Below are positions 7,671 through 17,089 of a DNA stretch of 64,000 nucleotides, piece after piece. Below the pieces are notes generated by a model, which was not told the origin of the DNA, made no database searches, and saw only the letters and a program-made list of their open reading frames with translations. Numbering within the stretch: the stretch's first letter is position 1; every line of letters begins with the position of its first letter. The DNA comes from an uncultured Clostridia bacterium (lineage in GTDB: Bacteria; Bacillota; Clostridia; Oscillospirales; Acutalibacteraceae). Both the position numbers and the translations under genes were made by a program. The stretch covers positions 1 through 64,000 of the forward strand of contig CAMJMQ010000013.1 in NCBI GenBank assembly GCA_946407065.1. The letters run 5' to 3'.

Positions 7671-9029
7671 TTATCTATCGCTTAAATTGACATAATCCTT
7701 CTCCTGACACACGCTCATATAAGCGGGTCGGATGATCTTCTTGACGTTCAGGAGTTCCTCAATACGGTGGGCGCTCCATCCCGCGATACGCGCCACGGCA
7801 AAGATCGGGGTATACAGCTCCTCGGGCAAGCCGAGCATCTTGTACACAAAGCCCGAATAGAAGTCCACGTTAGCGGATACGCCCTTGTACATCTTGCGGT
7901 GCTCCGCGATGACCAGCGGCGCTAAACGCTCGATGCGGCTGTACAAGCCGTATTCATCGGTCATCCCCTTTTCTTCGGCAAGCATCTCGACAAAGCCCTT
8001 GAAGACACGGGCACGGGGATCGGAGATGGAGTAGACCGCGTGACCGATACCGTAGATCAGACCGCTGCGGTCGAACGCGTCCTTCGACAGGATCCGGTTC
8101 AGATAAGCGGCGATCTCGTCATCATCCGTCCAATCCTTGACCTGATACTTGATCTCGTTCATCATGCCCATCACGCGCTTGTTCGCGCCGCCGTGCTTGG
8201 GGCCTTTCAGCGAGCACAACGCCGCGGCGATCGCGGAATAGGTGTCGGTGCCCGAGGAGGTGACGACGCAGGTGGTGAAGGTGGAGTTATTACCGCCGCC
8301 GTGCTCCGCGTGGAGCATCAGCGCCATATCCAGTACCTCCGCCTCCAGCGCGGTAAATTGACGATCCTCGCGCAGGGTGCTCAAGAGGATCTCCGCCGTG
8401 TGCTCACAGCGCTCGGGATTATGGATGAACAGGCTCTCGCCGTTGGAATAGTGATTGTACGCCTGATAGGAATAGACGGTCAGCAGCGGGAACAGCGAGA
8501 TCAGCTTCAGGCACTGGCGCAGGACATTGTCGATCTCGAGATTCATGACGTCGTTGTCGTAGGACGCCAAGGTCAGTACCGCCTTCGCCAACGCGGTCAT
8601 CATATCTTTTCCGGACGCCTTGAGGATGACGTCGCGCACAAAGTGCTTGGGCAGCACGCGTGAATCGGACAACAGCTCCATAAAGCCGTCCAGCTCCTCT
8701 TTGTTCGGCAGCTTGCCGAACAGGAGCAGATAGGTAACTTCCTCAAATCCGAGGCGTTTGTCACGGTGACAGCCCGCGATGATATCTTCGATATTCACAC
8801 CGCGATAAAAGAGCTTGCCATCGGTGGGGACGGGCTTGCCGTCCACGATCTTATTCTGGCGGATCTCACTGATATCCGTCAGTCCGGTCAGTACGCCGCG
8901 ACCGTTGAGGTCACGCAGACCGATATTGACATTATATTTGGAATACAACTCTTTATCGATATTGTCGTTCTGTACACAGCTGTTCGCCAACTGCTGGATT
9001 CTTTCATCATTGGTACGAACCTGAGGCAT
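7671..9029 (-). CDS. Citrate synthase
   Basis: 452 residues from MPQVRTNDERIQQL. AAGGAAG 8 nt before the ATG at 9029 supports this start rather than the longer open frame reaching 9173. It condenses oxaloacetate with acetyl-CoA; in anaerobes like this the product usually feeds 2-oxoglutarate and glutamate synthesis. Visible are FYRGVNIEDII near the N-terminus, the catalytic His regions LHAEHGGGNNSTF and GIGHAVYSISDPRA, KGPKHGGANKRV, and the C-terminal YSGFVYKMLG with ARIAGWSAHRIEE. No adjacent aconitase or isocitrate dehydrogenase is in the window, so it appears monocistronic. Confidence 0.95.
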   Translation of the reverse strand: MPQVRTNDERIQQLANSCVQNDNIDKELYSKYNVNIGLRDLNGRGVLTGLTDISEIRQNKIVDGKPVPTDGKLFYRGVNIEDIIAGCHRDKRLGFEEVTYLLLFGKLPNKEELDGFMELLSDSRVLPKHFVRDVILKASGKDMMTALAKAVLTLASYDNDVMNLEIDNVLRQCLKLISLFPLLTVYSYQAYNHYSNGESLFIHNPERCEHTAEILLSTLREDRQFTALEAEVLDMALMLHAEHGGGNNSTFTTCVVTSSGTDTYSAIAAALCSLKGPKHGGANKRVMGMMNEIKYQVKDWTDDDEIAAYLNRILSKDAFDRSGLIYGIGHAVYSISDPRARVFKGFVEMLAEEKGMTDEYGLYSRIERLAPLVIAEHRKMYKGVSANVDFYSGFVYKMLGLPEELYTPIFAVARIAGWSAHRIEELLNVKKIIRPAYMSVCQEKDYVNLSDR

Positions 9030-9710
9030 AGCTTCACTTCCTTTTTCTTCGGCTTCGTTGTTGTTCATGTTATCCAGTTTATTATACCGTATTTTATTCA
9101 AATAGTCAAATCGATTTTGTCGATGGAGTTCTTCGTTACCATACATCTGAACAGAAATAGGGCGTTGGAACATGAATCACGTCGGCTGAGGAAGCAAAAC
9201 GCCAACGGAGGGATGGACATCGACCATCCGCAGAATGACGGGCGTGGATAATTGCAGAAACCGTAGATAGGGCGGATCAGGCACCTGCGGCGCCGGACGA
9301 CCGATGGTCGTCCCTACGGAAGCAGAGATATGCTCCGCATTTTATCCTCATGTATTGGAATGGTTTCGGGAGCAGCAAGCCGCTCCCCTACGGTAGACGT
9401 TTTATCTGCTACGCATTTGGATGGCATATTTTCAGAAAAGTTTCGGGAGGGGCAAGCCCCTCCCCTACAATGAACGTTGCAGTGAATTTGTAGGGAAAAA
9501 CTTTGCTCATAACCGATTCTTCACACAAACTCCCCTTTCCGTTCATAATTTGTTCATAATTCCAACAATTTACTCACACAAAGCCCCCGTATACTATAGG
9601 CATAACAGAAAAACACATTACAAATCGTCATTGCGAATCCTTGACACAGCTATCAAGGATGCGGCAATCTCAACCAAACCAACAACAGCCCACCGGAAAG
9701 GAGAATCACC
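9030..9710. other. Gene-free region with short hairpin repeats
   Basis: About 680 bp without a credible gene. It contains GACGACCGATGGTCGTC (about 9296-9312), GGGAGCAGCAAGCCGCTCCC (about 9370-9390) and GGGAGGGGCAAGCCCCTCCC (about 9448-9467). Each of these hairpins is followed by CCTAC or CCCTAC, marking them as one degenerate family. A TATACT at 9590-9595 is a possible -10 element for the VTC gene, but no good -35 sits at 17 nt. A GAGATTGCC-type palindrome occupies 9627-9673. Confidence 0.6.
9627..9673. repeat. GAGATTGCC/CGCAATGAC palindromic repeat, copy 2
   Basis: Inverted copy: GTCATTGCG, stem ATCCTTGA/TCAAGGAT, then GGCAATCTCA. It lies in the leader of the VTC gene. Confidence 0.7.
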
Positions 9711-10418
9711 ATGGCTTTTACTTATATCTTCAAACGAGTTGAAAAGAAATACATGCTCACCAAGGAGCAGTATGAATCCCTGATCGAGGCGATCACCCCT
9801 TATATGGAGATCGACCAATACGGCGAGACCGAGATCCGCAACATCTACTTCGATAACGCCGACGACGAGCTGATCGAGACCTCGCTGAGAAAGCCTACCT
9901 ATAAAGAAAAACTCCGCCTTCGCTCCTACGGTACACCCGGTTCCGACAGCACCGTGTTCTTTGAGATCAAGAAGAAATACCGCGGCATCGTCTACAAGCG
10001 CCGCATCTCCATGACGCTGAGCGAAGCGTATGAATATATCGAGAGCGGCAAGCTCCCCTCCCACCTCGAGGGCAACATCCCCGTCGAGATCGACTACATG
10101 ATGCGCCGCTACCACTTAAGCCCCAAGGCGTTCATCAGCTACCGCCGTGTGGCATGGGCAGGCAAGGATAACCCCGACCTGAGGATCACCTTCGACCGCG
10201 ACATCACCTCACGCTATGACGACACCCGACTCGAGAGCGAGACAGACGGTCACAAGGTGCTCGACACAAACACTTACCTGATGGAGATCAAGATCCCCGG
10301 CGCGATGCCCTTATGGCTGGCTCACGCCCTCAGCGAGAGAGGCATCTTCTCCCACAGCTTCTCCAAATTCGGCACCGCCCACGTCCAGCAGAAGATTAAG
10401 ATGGCGTCAGGCTTCTGA
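9711..10418 (+). CDS. VTC-domain polyphosphate polymerase-like protein
   Basis: 235 residues; AAAGGAG upstream of ATG 9711. It resembles the VTC/CYTH-type tunnel fold that polymerises polyphosphate from ATP in yeast Vtc4. Charged strands point into the tunnel: FKRVEKKYML, TYKEKLRLRSYG, FFEIKKKYRGIVYKRR, VEIDYMMRRY, FISYRRVAW and LMEIKIPG. The domain fills the whole protein and there is no membrane segment. The neighbour is a DUF4956 membrane protein; this pairing recurs in Firmicutes, often with a CotH gene, which here lies 50 kb away (60115). A role in polyphosphate synthesis or transfer at the membrane is inference. Confidence 0.88.
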   Translation: MAFTYIFKRVEKKYMLTKEQYESLIEAITPYMEIDQYGETEIRNIYFDNADDELIETSLRKPTYKEKLRLRSYGTPGSDSTVFFEIKKKYRGIVYKRRISMTLSEAYEYIESGKLPSHLEGNIPVEIDYMMRRYHLSPKAFISYRRVAWAGKDNPDLRITFDRDITSRYDDTRLESETDGHKVLDTNTYLMEIKIPGAMPLWLAHALSERGIFSHSFSKFGTAHVQQKIKMASGF

Positions 10419-10545
10419 TACCGTCAATCAATATAAAATGTCATTGTGGGTAGTAAAACCCATGCGACGTTACGACAACCGATAAACACTGATCACTAAC
10501 CACTGATCACTAAAAAATTGGATATACTCAAAGGAGGAACAGATT

Positions 10546-11211
10546 ATGACATTCAACACGATTTTTACCGGCGACAGCATCACCCTGGTACAGGGACTCA
10601 TTGCCACAGGCGTAGCGCTTGTGCTCGGATTCATTTCATCCTACGTTTACCGCTTTAAGAGCTATTGCTCCAAGAGCTTTGCCGTCACACTCACCATCAT
10701 CCCCGCGATCGTAGCGATGCTGATCATGATGGTCAACGGCCTGTCCGCAGGCGCGGGCATCGCGGTACTCGGCGTATTCTCACTGGTGCGCTTCCGCTCT
10801 CAGCCCGGCTCCTCCCGCGAGCTGCTGGCGATCATGCTTTCCATGGCGATCGGTCTGGCGTGCGGCGGCGGTTACGTCACCTTCGCGGTATTCGCGGCAG
10901 TGGTCGTGTGTATCGTCTGGATGGTTCTCTTCGCCACTCCCTTCGGCAACACCGCCAAGAAGGAGCTGCGCATCGAGATCCCCGAGAACCTCGACTATGA
11001 AGGACTTTTCGACGACATCTTCAAAGAATTCACCACCAAGAACGAGGTCATCACTGTCAAGACCGTCCAGATGGGCAGCGTCTATGAGCTCAGATATCAC
11101 ATCGCTCTGAAAAAGGATAAGAACGAGAAGGCGTTCATCGACGCGATCCGCGCCAGAAACGGCAACCTGCCCGTATCCTGCGGCAGAGCTAAGAATGAGA
11201 CGGAACTCTAA
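10546..11211 (+). CDS. DUF4956 family membrane protein
   Basis: 221 residues. AAGGAGG precedes ATG 10546. About four hydrophobic helices in the first 130 residues (LIATGVALVLGFISSYVY, VTLTIIPAIVAMLIMMV, the GAGIAVLGVFSLVRFRS helix, and FAVFAAVVVCIVWMVLF) precede a soluble alpha/beta domain of about 85 residues. The FSLVRFRSQPGSSRE loop is typical of DUF4956. It is 127 bp downstream of the VTC gene on the same strand and probably co-transcribed. The family is assumed to act with VTC polymerases; the mechanism is unknown. Confidence 0.87.
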   Translation: MTFNTIFTGDSITLVQGLIATGVALVLGFISSYVYRFKSYCSKSFAVTLTIIPAIVAMLIMMVNGLSAGAGIAVLGVFSLVRFRSQPGSSRELLAIMLSMAIGLACGGGYVTFAVFAAVVVCIVWMVLFATPFGNTAKKELRIEIPENLDYEGLFDDIFKEFTTKNEVITVKTVQMGSVYELRYHIALKKDKNEKAFIDAIRARNGNLPVSCGRAKNETEL

Positions 11212-11313
11212 AGCATGTTTTTCTTCTTCATCAAATATATTTCGGATATTATCAACCATCAGGCAAATATAACCCAGCCCTCTACTCCTCTAACGATATA
11301 TCCAAACAGGTAG

Positions 11314-11341
11314 CGGCGACACTCATCATCGGGTGCCGCCG
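11314..11341 (+). terminator. Terminator-like hairpin after DUF4956
   Basis: GGCG-A-CAC pairs with GTG-C-CGCC around a 10-nt loop, followed by a weakly T-rich stretch. Confidence 0.45.
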
Positions 11342-11380
11342 TTATCTGTCTGTTTTATCCTCATTAATTGATAAAAAATC

Positions 11381-11409
11381 TTGCTTCTCCATGGCAAACA
11401 TCGTATAAT
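11381..11409 (+). promoter_or_regulatory. Sigma-A promoter of the TetR-family gene
   Basis: TTGCTT (11381-11386), 17-nt spacer, TATAAT (11404-11409). The predicted leader is about 40 nt. Confidence 0.65.
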
Positions 11410-11456
11410 AATAAGGAACGAATACCGTATACAGCACAAATCCGGCGGAGGTCCCT

Positions 11457-12002
11457 ATGTCACAGTTAACGCAAAAAGCCATACAGAATTCCTTTACCAA
11501 GCTGCTCGACAGCAAGCCCATCGACCGCATCACCATCAAGGATATCACCTCCGACTGCGGCATTTCGCGCAACACCTTCTATTACCATTACGCCGATCTG
11601 CCCGCGCTGGTCGAAGAAATGCTGATGGACAACTCCGAAAAGATGATCAAAGCCTATCCCTCGATTGATTCGCTCGAGGAATGCGTCAACGTCGCCGCAC
11701 AGTTTGTGTTGCAGAACAAACGTGCCGCCGGGCATATCTACAACTCATCCCACCGCTATATCTATGAGCGCTGCCTGATGAAGGTCTGCCGCGAGGTGGT
11801 CGCCGAATACTTTGCCGTCGCGATCCCGCAGGACGCCTTCAACAACGAGGAACGAGAGCTGTTGATCGAATACTATAAGTGTGTCAGCTTCGGCATCATT
11901 GCCGACTGGTGTGATAAGGGCATGAAGGACGATTACACCGCATCCTTCAAAAAGCTGCTCGATCTGCGCCGAAAGATGCTTCCCAGCGACTTCATCAAAT
12001 AA
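11457..12002 (+). CDS. TetR-family transcriptional regulator
   Basis: 181 residues; GGAGG precedes ATG 11457. The N-terminal helix-turn-helix is clear: QLTQKAIQNSFTKLL, ITIKDITSDCGISRNTFYYHY. The C-terminal domain (LLIEYYKCVSFGIIADWCDKGM) is of the TetR_C type common in Firmicutes (resembling DhaS-like regulators). The gene sits 150 bp upstream of an MMPL exporter on the same strand and is separated by a terminator. It probably regulates that exporter; no clear operator palindrome was identified. Confidence 0.9.
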   Translation: MSQLTQKAIQNSFTKLLDSKPIDRITIKDITSDCGISRNTFYYHYADLPALVEEMLMDNSEKMIKAYPSIDSLEECVNVAAQFVLQNKRAAGHIYNSSHRYIYERCLMKVCREVVAEYFAVAIPQDAFNNEERELLIEYYKCVSFGIIADWCDKGMKDDYTASFKKLLDLRRKMLPSDFIK

Positions 12003-12014
12003 TCACTGCATTTT

Positions 12015-12040
12015 GACTCCCTTTTCAGGGAGTTATTTTT
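12015..12040 (+). terminator. Terminator after the TetR gene
   Basis: GACTCCC pairs with GGGAGTT across a TTTTCA loop, followed by ATTTTTG. Confidence 0.8.
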
Positions 12041-12154
12041 GCGCAAAAGGGAGGATATGCCCAAATTTTGGGCAAAAAAAATTCTTTGCGAATGGTGTTT
12101 TTAATTCTTTTATAGTATTTTATATAAGTATTAAAGAACATCGAAGGTGAAAGA

Positions 12155-14233
12155 ATGAAATTATCCAAAGCGATTGTAAAGCTGCGCGTACCGATCGTAC
12201 TGCTGACGCTGGTGCTGATGATCCCGGCGTTCATCTTTATGGTCAATACGCGCATCAATTATGATATGCTTACCTACCTGCCCGAGAGCATGGACACCGT
12301 CAAGGGTCAGAACATCCTGATGGATGAGTTCGGCAAGGGCGCGTTCTCGTTCATCATCCTGGAGGATATGCCCGACAAGGACGTTGCCGCGCTCAAGGAA
12401 AAGGTCGAGCAGGTCGAACAGGTCGACAGCGTGTTGTGGTACAACAACCTCGCTGACATCTCCGTCCCCAAGGAGTTTTTACCCGAAAAGGTGTACAGCG
12501 CGTTCAACACCGACCACAGCACCGTGATGGCGGTCTTCTTCAAGACCTCCACCTCGTCCGATGAAACGATGGACGCGATCCGCGAGATCCGCTCCATCAC
12601 GGGTGAAAAATGCTTTGTCTGCGGTCTGTCGGCACTGGTCACCGATCTGAAAGACCTGTGCGAGCGGGAAGAGCCCATCTATGTCGGCATCGCCGTCATC
12701 CTCGCGCTGATCGCGATGATCGTCCTGCTGGATAACTGGTTGATCCCGGTGGTATTCCTCGCCTCCATCGGCATGATGATCGTGCTCAACCTCGGCACCA
12801 ACTTCTTCCTCGGCGAGATCTCCTACATCACCAAGGCGCTGTCCGCGGTGTTACAGCTCGCCGTCACGATGGACTACAGCATTTTCCTGTGGCACAGCTA
12901 TAACGAACAAAAACAGATCCACAGCGATAACAAAGAGGCGATGGCGGTCGCGATCCACCAAACCTTCCTCTCCGTTGTCGGCTCCTCTGTCACCACGATC
13001 GCAGGCTTTATCGCCCTGTGCTTCATGACCTTTACGCTCGGTCGTGACCTCGGTATCGTCATGGCAAAGGGCGTGCTCTTCGGCGTGATCGGTTGCCTGA
13101 CCGTTCTGCCGGCGCTGATTTTGATCCTCGACAAGCCGCTGTCAAAGCTCAATCACCGCTCGCTGATCCCGAGCATGAAGAAGCTCTCGGGCGGCATCGT
13201 CAAGATCTTCCCCGTATTTCTGATTATCTTCGTCCTGTTGATCCCGCCGTTTTTGTACGGCTACATCCAGACCAACAACGAGGTTTACTACGATATGGCA
13301 GACTGTCTGCCCAAGGAAATGGACTTTGTCATCGCGAACACCAAGCTTAGCGAGGACTTCAACATCTCCTCCACCCATATGGTGCTGATGGACAGCTCCA
13401 TCGATAATAAAGAGGTCAAAAAGATGATCGGCGAGATGGAACAGGTGGACGGCGTCAAGCAGGTATTGGGTATCGAAAGCCTGCTCGGCTCTACTGTCCC
13501 CGAGGACATCCTGCCCTCCCACATCAAGGATATATTAGAGAACGACCGCTATGAACTGCTGCTCATCAACAGTGAGTATCACAGCGCCAGCGACGCGGTC
13601 GGCGCGCAGATCGACTCCCTCAATGAGATCCTGCACCGCTATGACCCCAAGGGCATGCTCATCGGCGAGGCGCCGTGCATGAAGGATATGATCGACACCA
13701 CGGGACACGACTTTGAGGTCGTCAACCTGATCTCGATCATCGCGATCTTCGTCATCATCATGCTGGTGGAGCGCAGTATCAGCCTGCCGTTCATCCTGAT
13801 CTCCGTCATCGAGCTCGCCATCTTCATCAACCTCGGTCTGCCTCACTACTTCGGTGAGTCACTGCCGTTCATCGCACCCATTTGTATCAGCACGATCCAG
13901 CTCGGCGCGACCGTCGACTACGCGATATTGATGACGACGCGCTACAAATCAGAGCGACTCGCGGGCGTGGACAAAAAGGAAGCCATGCGCACCACCCTCA
14001 CCGCTTCCATCCCCTCCATCCTCGTCAGCGGCGTCGGCTTGTTCGCGGCGACCTTCGGCGTGGCGGTCTACTCCGACATCGACATCATCAGCTCCATGTG
14101 TATGCTCTTAGCACGCGGCGCCGTGATCAGCATGTTGATGGTCATCTTCATCCTGCCGGCGTTGCTGCTGCTCTGTGACAAGCTCATCTGCTACACCACC
14201 ATGGGCATGCGCAAATGCGTCAGGAAACATTGA
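12155..14233 (+). CDS. MMPL/RND-family exporter
   Basis: 692 residues; AAGGTG before ATG 12155. The topology is the RND/MMPL duplicated plan: one helix (VPIVLLTLVLMIPAFIFMV), an extracellular domain of about 140 residues, then five or six helices (IAVILALIAMIVLLDN onward). This is repeated in the second half with helix PVFLIIFVLLIPPFLYGY and a terminal bundle. TMDYSIFLWH and ATVDYAILMTTRY are the paired charged-helix motifs of MMPL proteins, which couple transport to protons. It follows a TetR regulator and precedes a secreted helical protein, a layout seen in lipid or amphiphile export operons. The substrate is unknown. Confidence 0.9.
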   Translation: MKLSKAIVKLRVPIVLLTLVLMIPAFIFMVNTRINYDMLTYLPESMDTVKGQNILMDEFGKGAFSFIILEDMPDKDVAALKEKVEQVEQVDSVLWYNNLADISVPKEFLPEKVYSAFNTDHSTVMAVFFKTSTSSDETMDAIREIRSITGEKCFVCGLSALVTDLKDLCEREEPIYVGIAVILALIAMIVLLDNWLIPVVFLASIGMMIVLNLGTNFFLGEISYITKALSAVLQLAVTMDYSIFLWHSYNEQKQIHSDNKEAMAVAIHQTFLSVVGSSVTTIAGFIALCFMTFTLGRDLGIVMAKGVLFGVIGCLTVLPALILILDKPLSKLNHRSLIPSMKKLSGGIVKIFPVFLIIFVLLIPPFLYGYIQTNNEVYYDMADCLPKEMDFVIANTKLSEDFNISSTHMVLMDSSIDNKEVKKMIGEMEQVDGVKQVLGIESLLGSTVPEDILPSHIKDILENDRYELLLINSEYHSASDAVGAQIDSLNEILHRYDPKGMLIGEAPCMKDMIDTTGHDFEVVNLISIIAIFVIIMLVERSISLPFILISVIELAIFINLGLPHYFGESLPFIAPICISTIQLGATVDYAILMTTRYKSERLAGVDKKEAMRTTLTASIPSILVSGVGLFAATFGVAVYSDIDIISSMCMLLARGAVISMLMVIFILPALLLLCDKLICYTTMGMRKCVRKH

Positions 14234-14271
14234 TCGAACGAATCGATTTTATATAGAAAAGGAGAGTAATT

Positions 14272-16485
14272 ATGAAAAGACTGATCAAACTGATGAGCAT
14301 CATCCTTTGCTTGACGATTGCTCTGTCGACCTCGTTGATGGGTGTATTCGCCCTGTCGCTCAAGGGCATCAGCCTCAAATCCGACGACGACAAGGCGACC
14401 GCCGATGAAGCGCCGCTCTTTAAGGACGAGACCGTCTATGTCATGGCAAAAGCGGACGGTACGGTTGACAAAATCATCGTCAGCGACTGGATCAAGAACA
14501 ATAACAAAGCCGACGTCATCAAGGACGTCGCCGCCCTCGGCGATATCGAAAACGTCAAGACCGACGCGTCCTTCACGATGGACAGCGACAACATGCGCGT
14601 CTGGCAGACAAACGGCGAGGATCTGTATATCCGGGGTAAGGGCACCGAAAAGCTGCCCGTCGATCTGTCCCTGACCTACACCCTCGACGGCAAGGTCGTC
14701 ACCCCCAACGAGATCGCCGGTAAGAGCGGCGACGTCACCATCCGCTTTGACTACACTAACAATCAGTACGAAAACGTTGAGATCGACGGCAAGAAAGAGC
14801 GCATCTATGTGCCGTTCTTCATGCTGTCGGGACTGTTCCTCGACAGCACAAACTTTAGCGACGTTCATGTCACCAACGGCAAGGTCGTCTCCGACGGCGA
14901 CCGCATCATCGTAGCGGGCATCGCGTTCCCGGGCTTACAGCACGATCTGGGGCTCAGCCGCGACACCGCCGAGATCCCCGACTACTTTGAGATCACCGCC
15001 CATACCGACAACTTCAAGCTGGGCACCACCGTCACCATCGCCGCCAACGGCTTGTTCGACAAGCTCGGCACGGATAAGATCGACAGCGTTAAGGAGCTGA
15101 ACAGCTCTCTCGACAAGCTCGACTCCGCCATGTCGGCGCTGATCGACGGCTCCTCACAGCTGTACAGCGGTCTGAACACCCTGCTCGAAAGCTCCGGCAC
15201 ACTGACCTCGGGCGTTGACGCGCTTTATGACGGCTCCGTACAGCTCAACGACGGCGCGAAGCAGGTCAACAGCGGCGCGGGCGCACTGGAAAACGGCGCG
15301 GCGACCCTGAGTGCGGGCAGCGTTACGCTGGACAACGGCGCGCTCGATCTGTACAGCGGACTGAACACCCTCGATCTCAACAGCTCCAAGCTCACCGACG
15401 GCAGCAACGCCACCTTCTCCGCACTGCTCTCCACCGCGCGCACCTCACTGCAGAACGCGGGTCTGGAGGTTCCCGAGCTGACAAAGGATAATTACGCCGC
15501 CGTACTCGATCAGCTCGTCAAACAACTCTCCGACGAGAATGTCAAGGCACAGGCGACCGCCGCCGCAAAGGAAAAGGTCACCGCGGCAGTCGAAGCGAAT
15601 CGTGAAACCATTACCGCCGCTGTCACCGCCGCCGTCAGAGAAAACGTAACGGCACAGGTCACCGCAGGCGTACATGATCAGGTCACCGCCGCCGTGATCG
15701 GCAGCATGGGCTACAGCGTAGACGAATACAACGCGGCAGTAGCCGCGGGCATGGTCGATGAAGCGACACAGGCACAGGTCGCGGGCGCGATCGAAGCACA
15801 GATGAACTCCGACAGCACACAGGCGACCATCGCCGCCCTCACTGATCAGAATATGCAGAGTGAAGCGGTACAGGCGACCGTCACCTCTAACGTTGACGCA
15901 AAGATCGCTTCACTGATCGACGAGAATATGCAGAGCGACGAGGTGCAAAAGGCGATCTCCGACGCACTGGCAAGCGCCAAGGCAGGCAGAGAAAAGATCA
16001 CGGCGCTCAAGGCACAGCTCGACAGCTACGGCACCTTCAACTCAGGCTTGAAGGATTACACCAACGGCGTAGGCGCGGCGACAGGCGGCGCGTCACAGCT
16101 CCACAGCGGCACCTCCACCCTCCGCAGCGGAGCCGCCGATCTCAGCGCGGGCGCTTCTCAGCTCCATTCGGGCACACAATCGCTCAGCGAGGGCGCGTCA
16201 CAACTGACCGACGGCATCCTCACTCTCAAGGACGGCGTACCTGCCCTGACTGAGGGCGTGACATTACTGCGCGACGGCGCCATGACGCTCAACGAAGGAC
16301 TGAAAACCTTCAACACCGAGGGCATCAGCAAGATCACCTCGCTCAAGGACAGCGACCTCGGCAAGATCGCCACCCGCCTGAAAGCGACCGCTGATGTCGC
16401 CAAGCACTACAAGTCCTACTCCGGTCTGACCGATGAGATGGACGGTGAGGTCAAATTCATCTACAAGACCGAAGAGATCGAATAA
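14272..16485 (+). CDS. Exported helical repeat protein (YhgE-like glycine-spaced repeats)
   Basis: 737 residues; AAAGGAG before ATG 14272. A signal peptide (LIKLMSIILCLTIALSTSLM) precedes a soluble region of about 230 residues. Two blocks of short repeats with Gly every seven or so residues follow (such as GSVQLNDGAKQVNSGAGALE, and near the end GASQLHSGTQSLSEGASQL). These strongly resemble the extracellular repeats of YhgE/Pip proteins. Between the blocks lies an Ala/Thr/Val/Gln-rich helical segment (ITAAVTAAVRENVTAQVTAG). Unlike YhgE there is no C-terminal multi-helix membrane domain. It lies 38 bp after the MMPL exporter and is probably co-transcribed and functionally paired with it as an extracellular extension or periplasmic-like adaptor. 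The function is unknown. Confidence 0.85.
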   Translation: MKRLIKLMSIILCLTIALSTSLMGVFALSLKGISLKSDDDKATADEAPLFKDETVYVMAKADGTVDKIIVSDWIKNNNKADVIKDVAALGDIENVKTDASFTMDSDNMRVWQTNGEDLYIRGKGTEKLPVDLSLTYTLDGKVVTPNEIAGKSGDVTIRFDYTNNQYENVEIDGKKERIYVPFFMLSGLFLDSTNFSDVHVTNGKVVSDGDRIIVAGIAFPGLQHDLGLSRDTAEIPDYFEITAHTDNFKLGTTVTIAANGLFDKLGTDKIDSVKELNSSLDKLDSAMSALIDGSSQLYSGLNTLLESSGTLTSGVDALYDGSVQLNDGAKQVNSGAGALENGAATLSAGSVTLDNGALDLYSGLNTLDLNSSKLTDGSNATFSALLSTARTSLQNAGLEVPELTKDNYAAVLDQLVKQLSDENVKAQATAAAKEKVTAAVEANRETITAAVTAAVRENVTAQVTAGVHDQVTAAVIGSMGYSVDEYNAAVAAGMVDEATQAQVAGAIEAQMNSDSTQATIAALTDQNMQSEAVQATVTSNVDAKIASLIDENMQSDEVQKAISDALASAKAGREKITALKAQLDSYGTFNSGLKDYTNGVGAATGGASQLHSGTSTLRSGAADLSAGASQLHSGTQSLSEGASQLTDGILTLKDGVPALTEGVTLLRDGAMTLNEGLKTFNTEGISKITSLKDSDLGKIATRLKATADVAKHYKSYSGLTDEMDGEVKFIYKTEEIE

Positions 16486-16500
16486 CACTGTCAATATCAA

Positions 16501-16529
16501 AGAGGCTGCACACCCGCAGCCTCTTTTTT
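16501..16529 (+). terminator. Terminator of the MMPL operon
   Basis: AGAGGCTGC pairs with GCAGCCTCT, followed by TTTTTT; it begins 16 nt after the stop. Confidence 0.9.
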
Positions 16530-16568
16530 ATGCTGTAAAAAACACTACCTCCAAAACAAAAAGCATGA

Positions 16569-16597
16569 TTGATTTTTTCTGCCTCATATGGTAGAAT
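16569..16597 (+). promoter_or_regulatory. Sigma-A promoter of the DtxR/MntR-type gene
   Basis: TTGATT (16569-16574), 17-nt spacer, TAGAAT (16592-16597). Confidence 0.55.
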
Positions 16598-16641
16598 AAG
16601 AAAAACCATTCCGCAGAACAACGAATCATGGAGGTCAAGAC

Positions 16642-17013
16642 ATGAAATTACAGGAATCCGGCGAAATGTATCTGGAGACGATCCTGGTATTGTCAAAAGA
16701 AAAGAGCTTTGTCCGCGCCATCGACGTAGGCGAGCACATGGGCTATTCCAAGCCCTCCGTCAGCCGCGCGATCGGACTCTTGCGCAACGGCGGCTTTGTC
16801 GAGGTCGGCGACGGCGGCGGTCTGAGCCTGACCGAAACAGGCAAAGAGGTCGCCGAAAAAATCTATGAACGCCACAGATACCTGACTAAAATGCTGATGG
16901 AGATGGGCGTCGATGAAGAGACTGCTACTCAGGACGCGTGCCGCATGGAGCATGTGGTATCGGACAAGTCCTTTGCCGCTATCAAAGAATATTTCCATTA
17001 TAACGAAGCGTAA
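16642..17013 (+). CDS. DtxR/MntR-family metal-dependent regulator
   Basis: 123 residues; GGAGGTC before ATG 16642. A winged helix domain (SGEMYLETILVLSKEK, AIDVGEHMGYSKPSVSRAI, GLSLTETGKEVAEKIYERH) is followed by the metal-binding and dimerisation helices (LTKMLMEMGVDEETATQDAC, RMEHVVSD). This is the short form without an SH3-like domain, as in MntR. It normally represses metal (Mn or Fe) uptake genes when metal is bound. No transporter gene is adjacent, so its target is elsewhere. Confidence 0.92.
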   Translation: MKLQESGEMYLETILVLSKEKSFVRAIDVGEHMGYSKPSVSRAIGLLRNGGFVEVGDGGGLSLTETGKEVAEKIYERHRYLTKMLMEMGVDEETATQDACRMEHVVSDKSFAAIKEYFHYNEA

Positions 17014-17045
17014 CGCTCGGCATTTTCTCAAACAAAGCAAAAATC

Positions 17046-17075
17046 ACCCACTGCGTCAATCACAGTGGGTGTCTT
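17046..17075. terminator. Bidirectional terminator between regulator and thioredoxin genes
   Basis: CACCCACTG pairs with CAGTGGGTG. It lies between the converging plus-strand regulator and minus-strand trxA. Confidence 0.75.
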
Positions 17076-17089
17076 TATAAACGATTTTA

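Noticed and set aside
9030..9173. N-terminal extension of citrate synthase
   Set aside because: The extra residues are low in similarity to the family and a good ribosome binding site supports ATG 9029.
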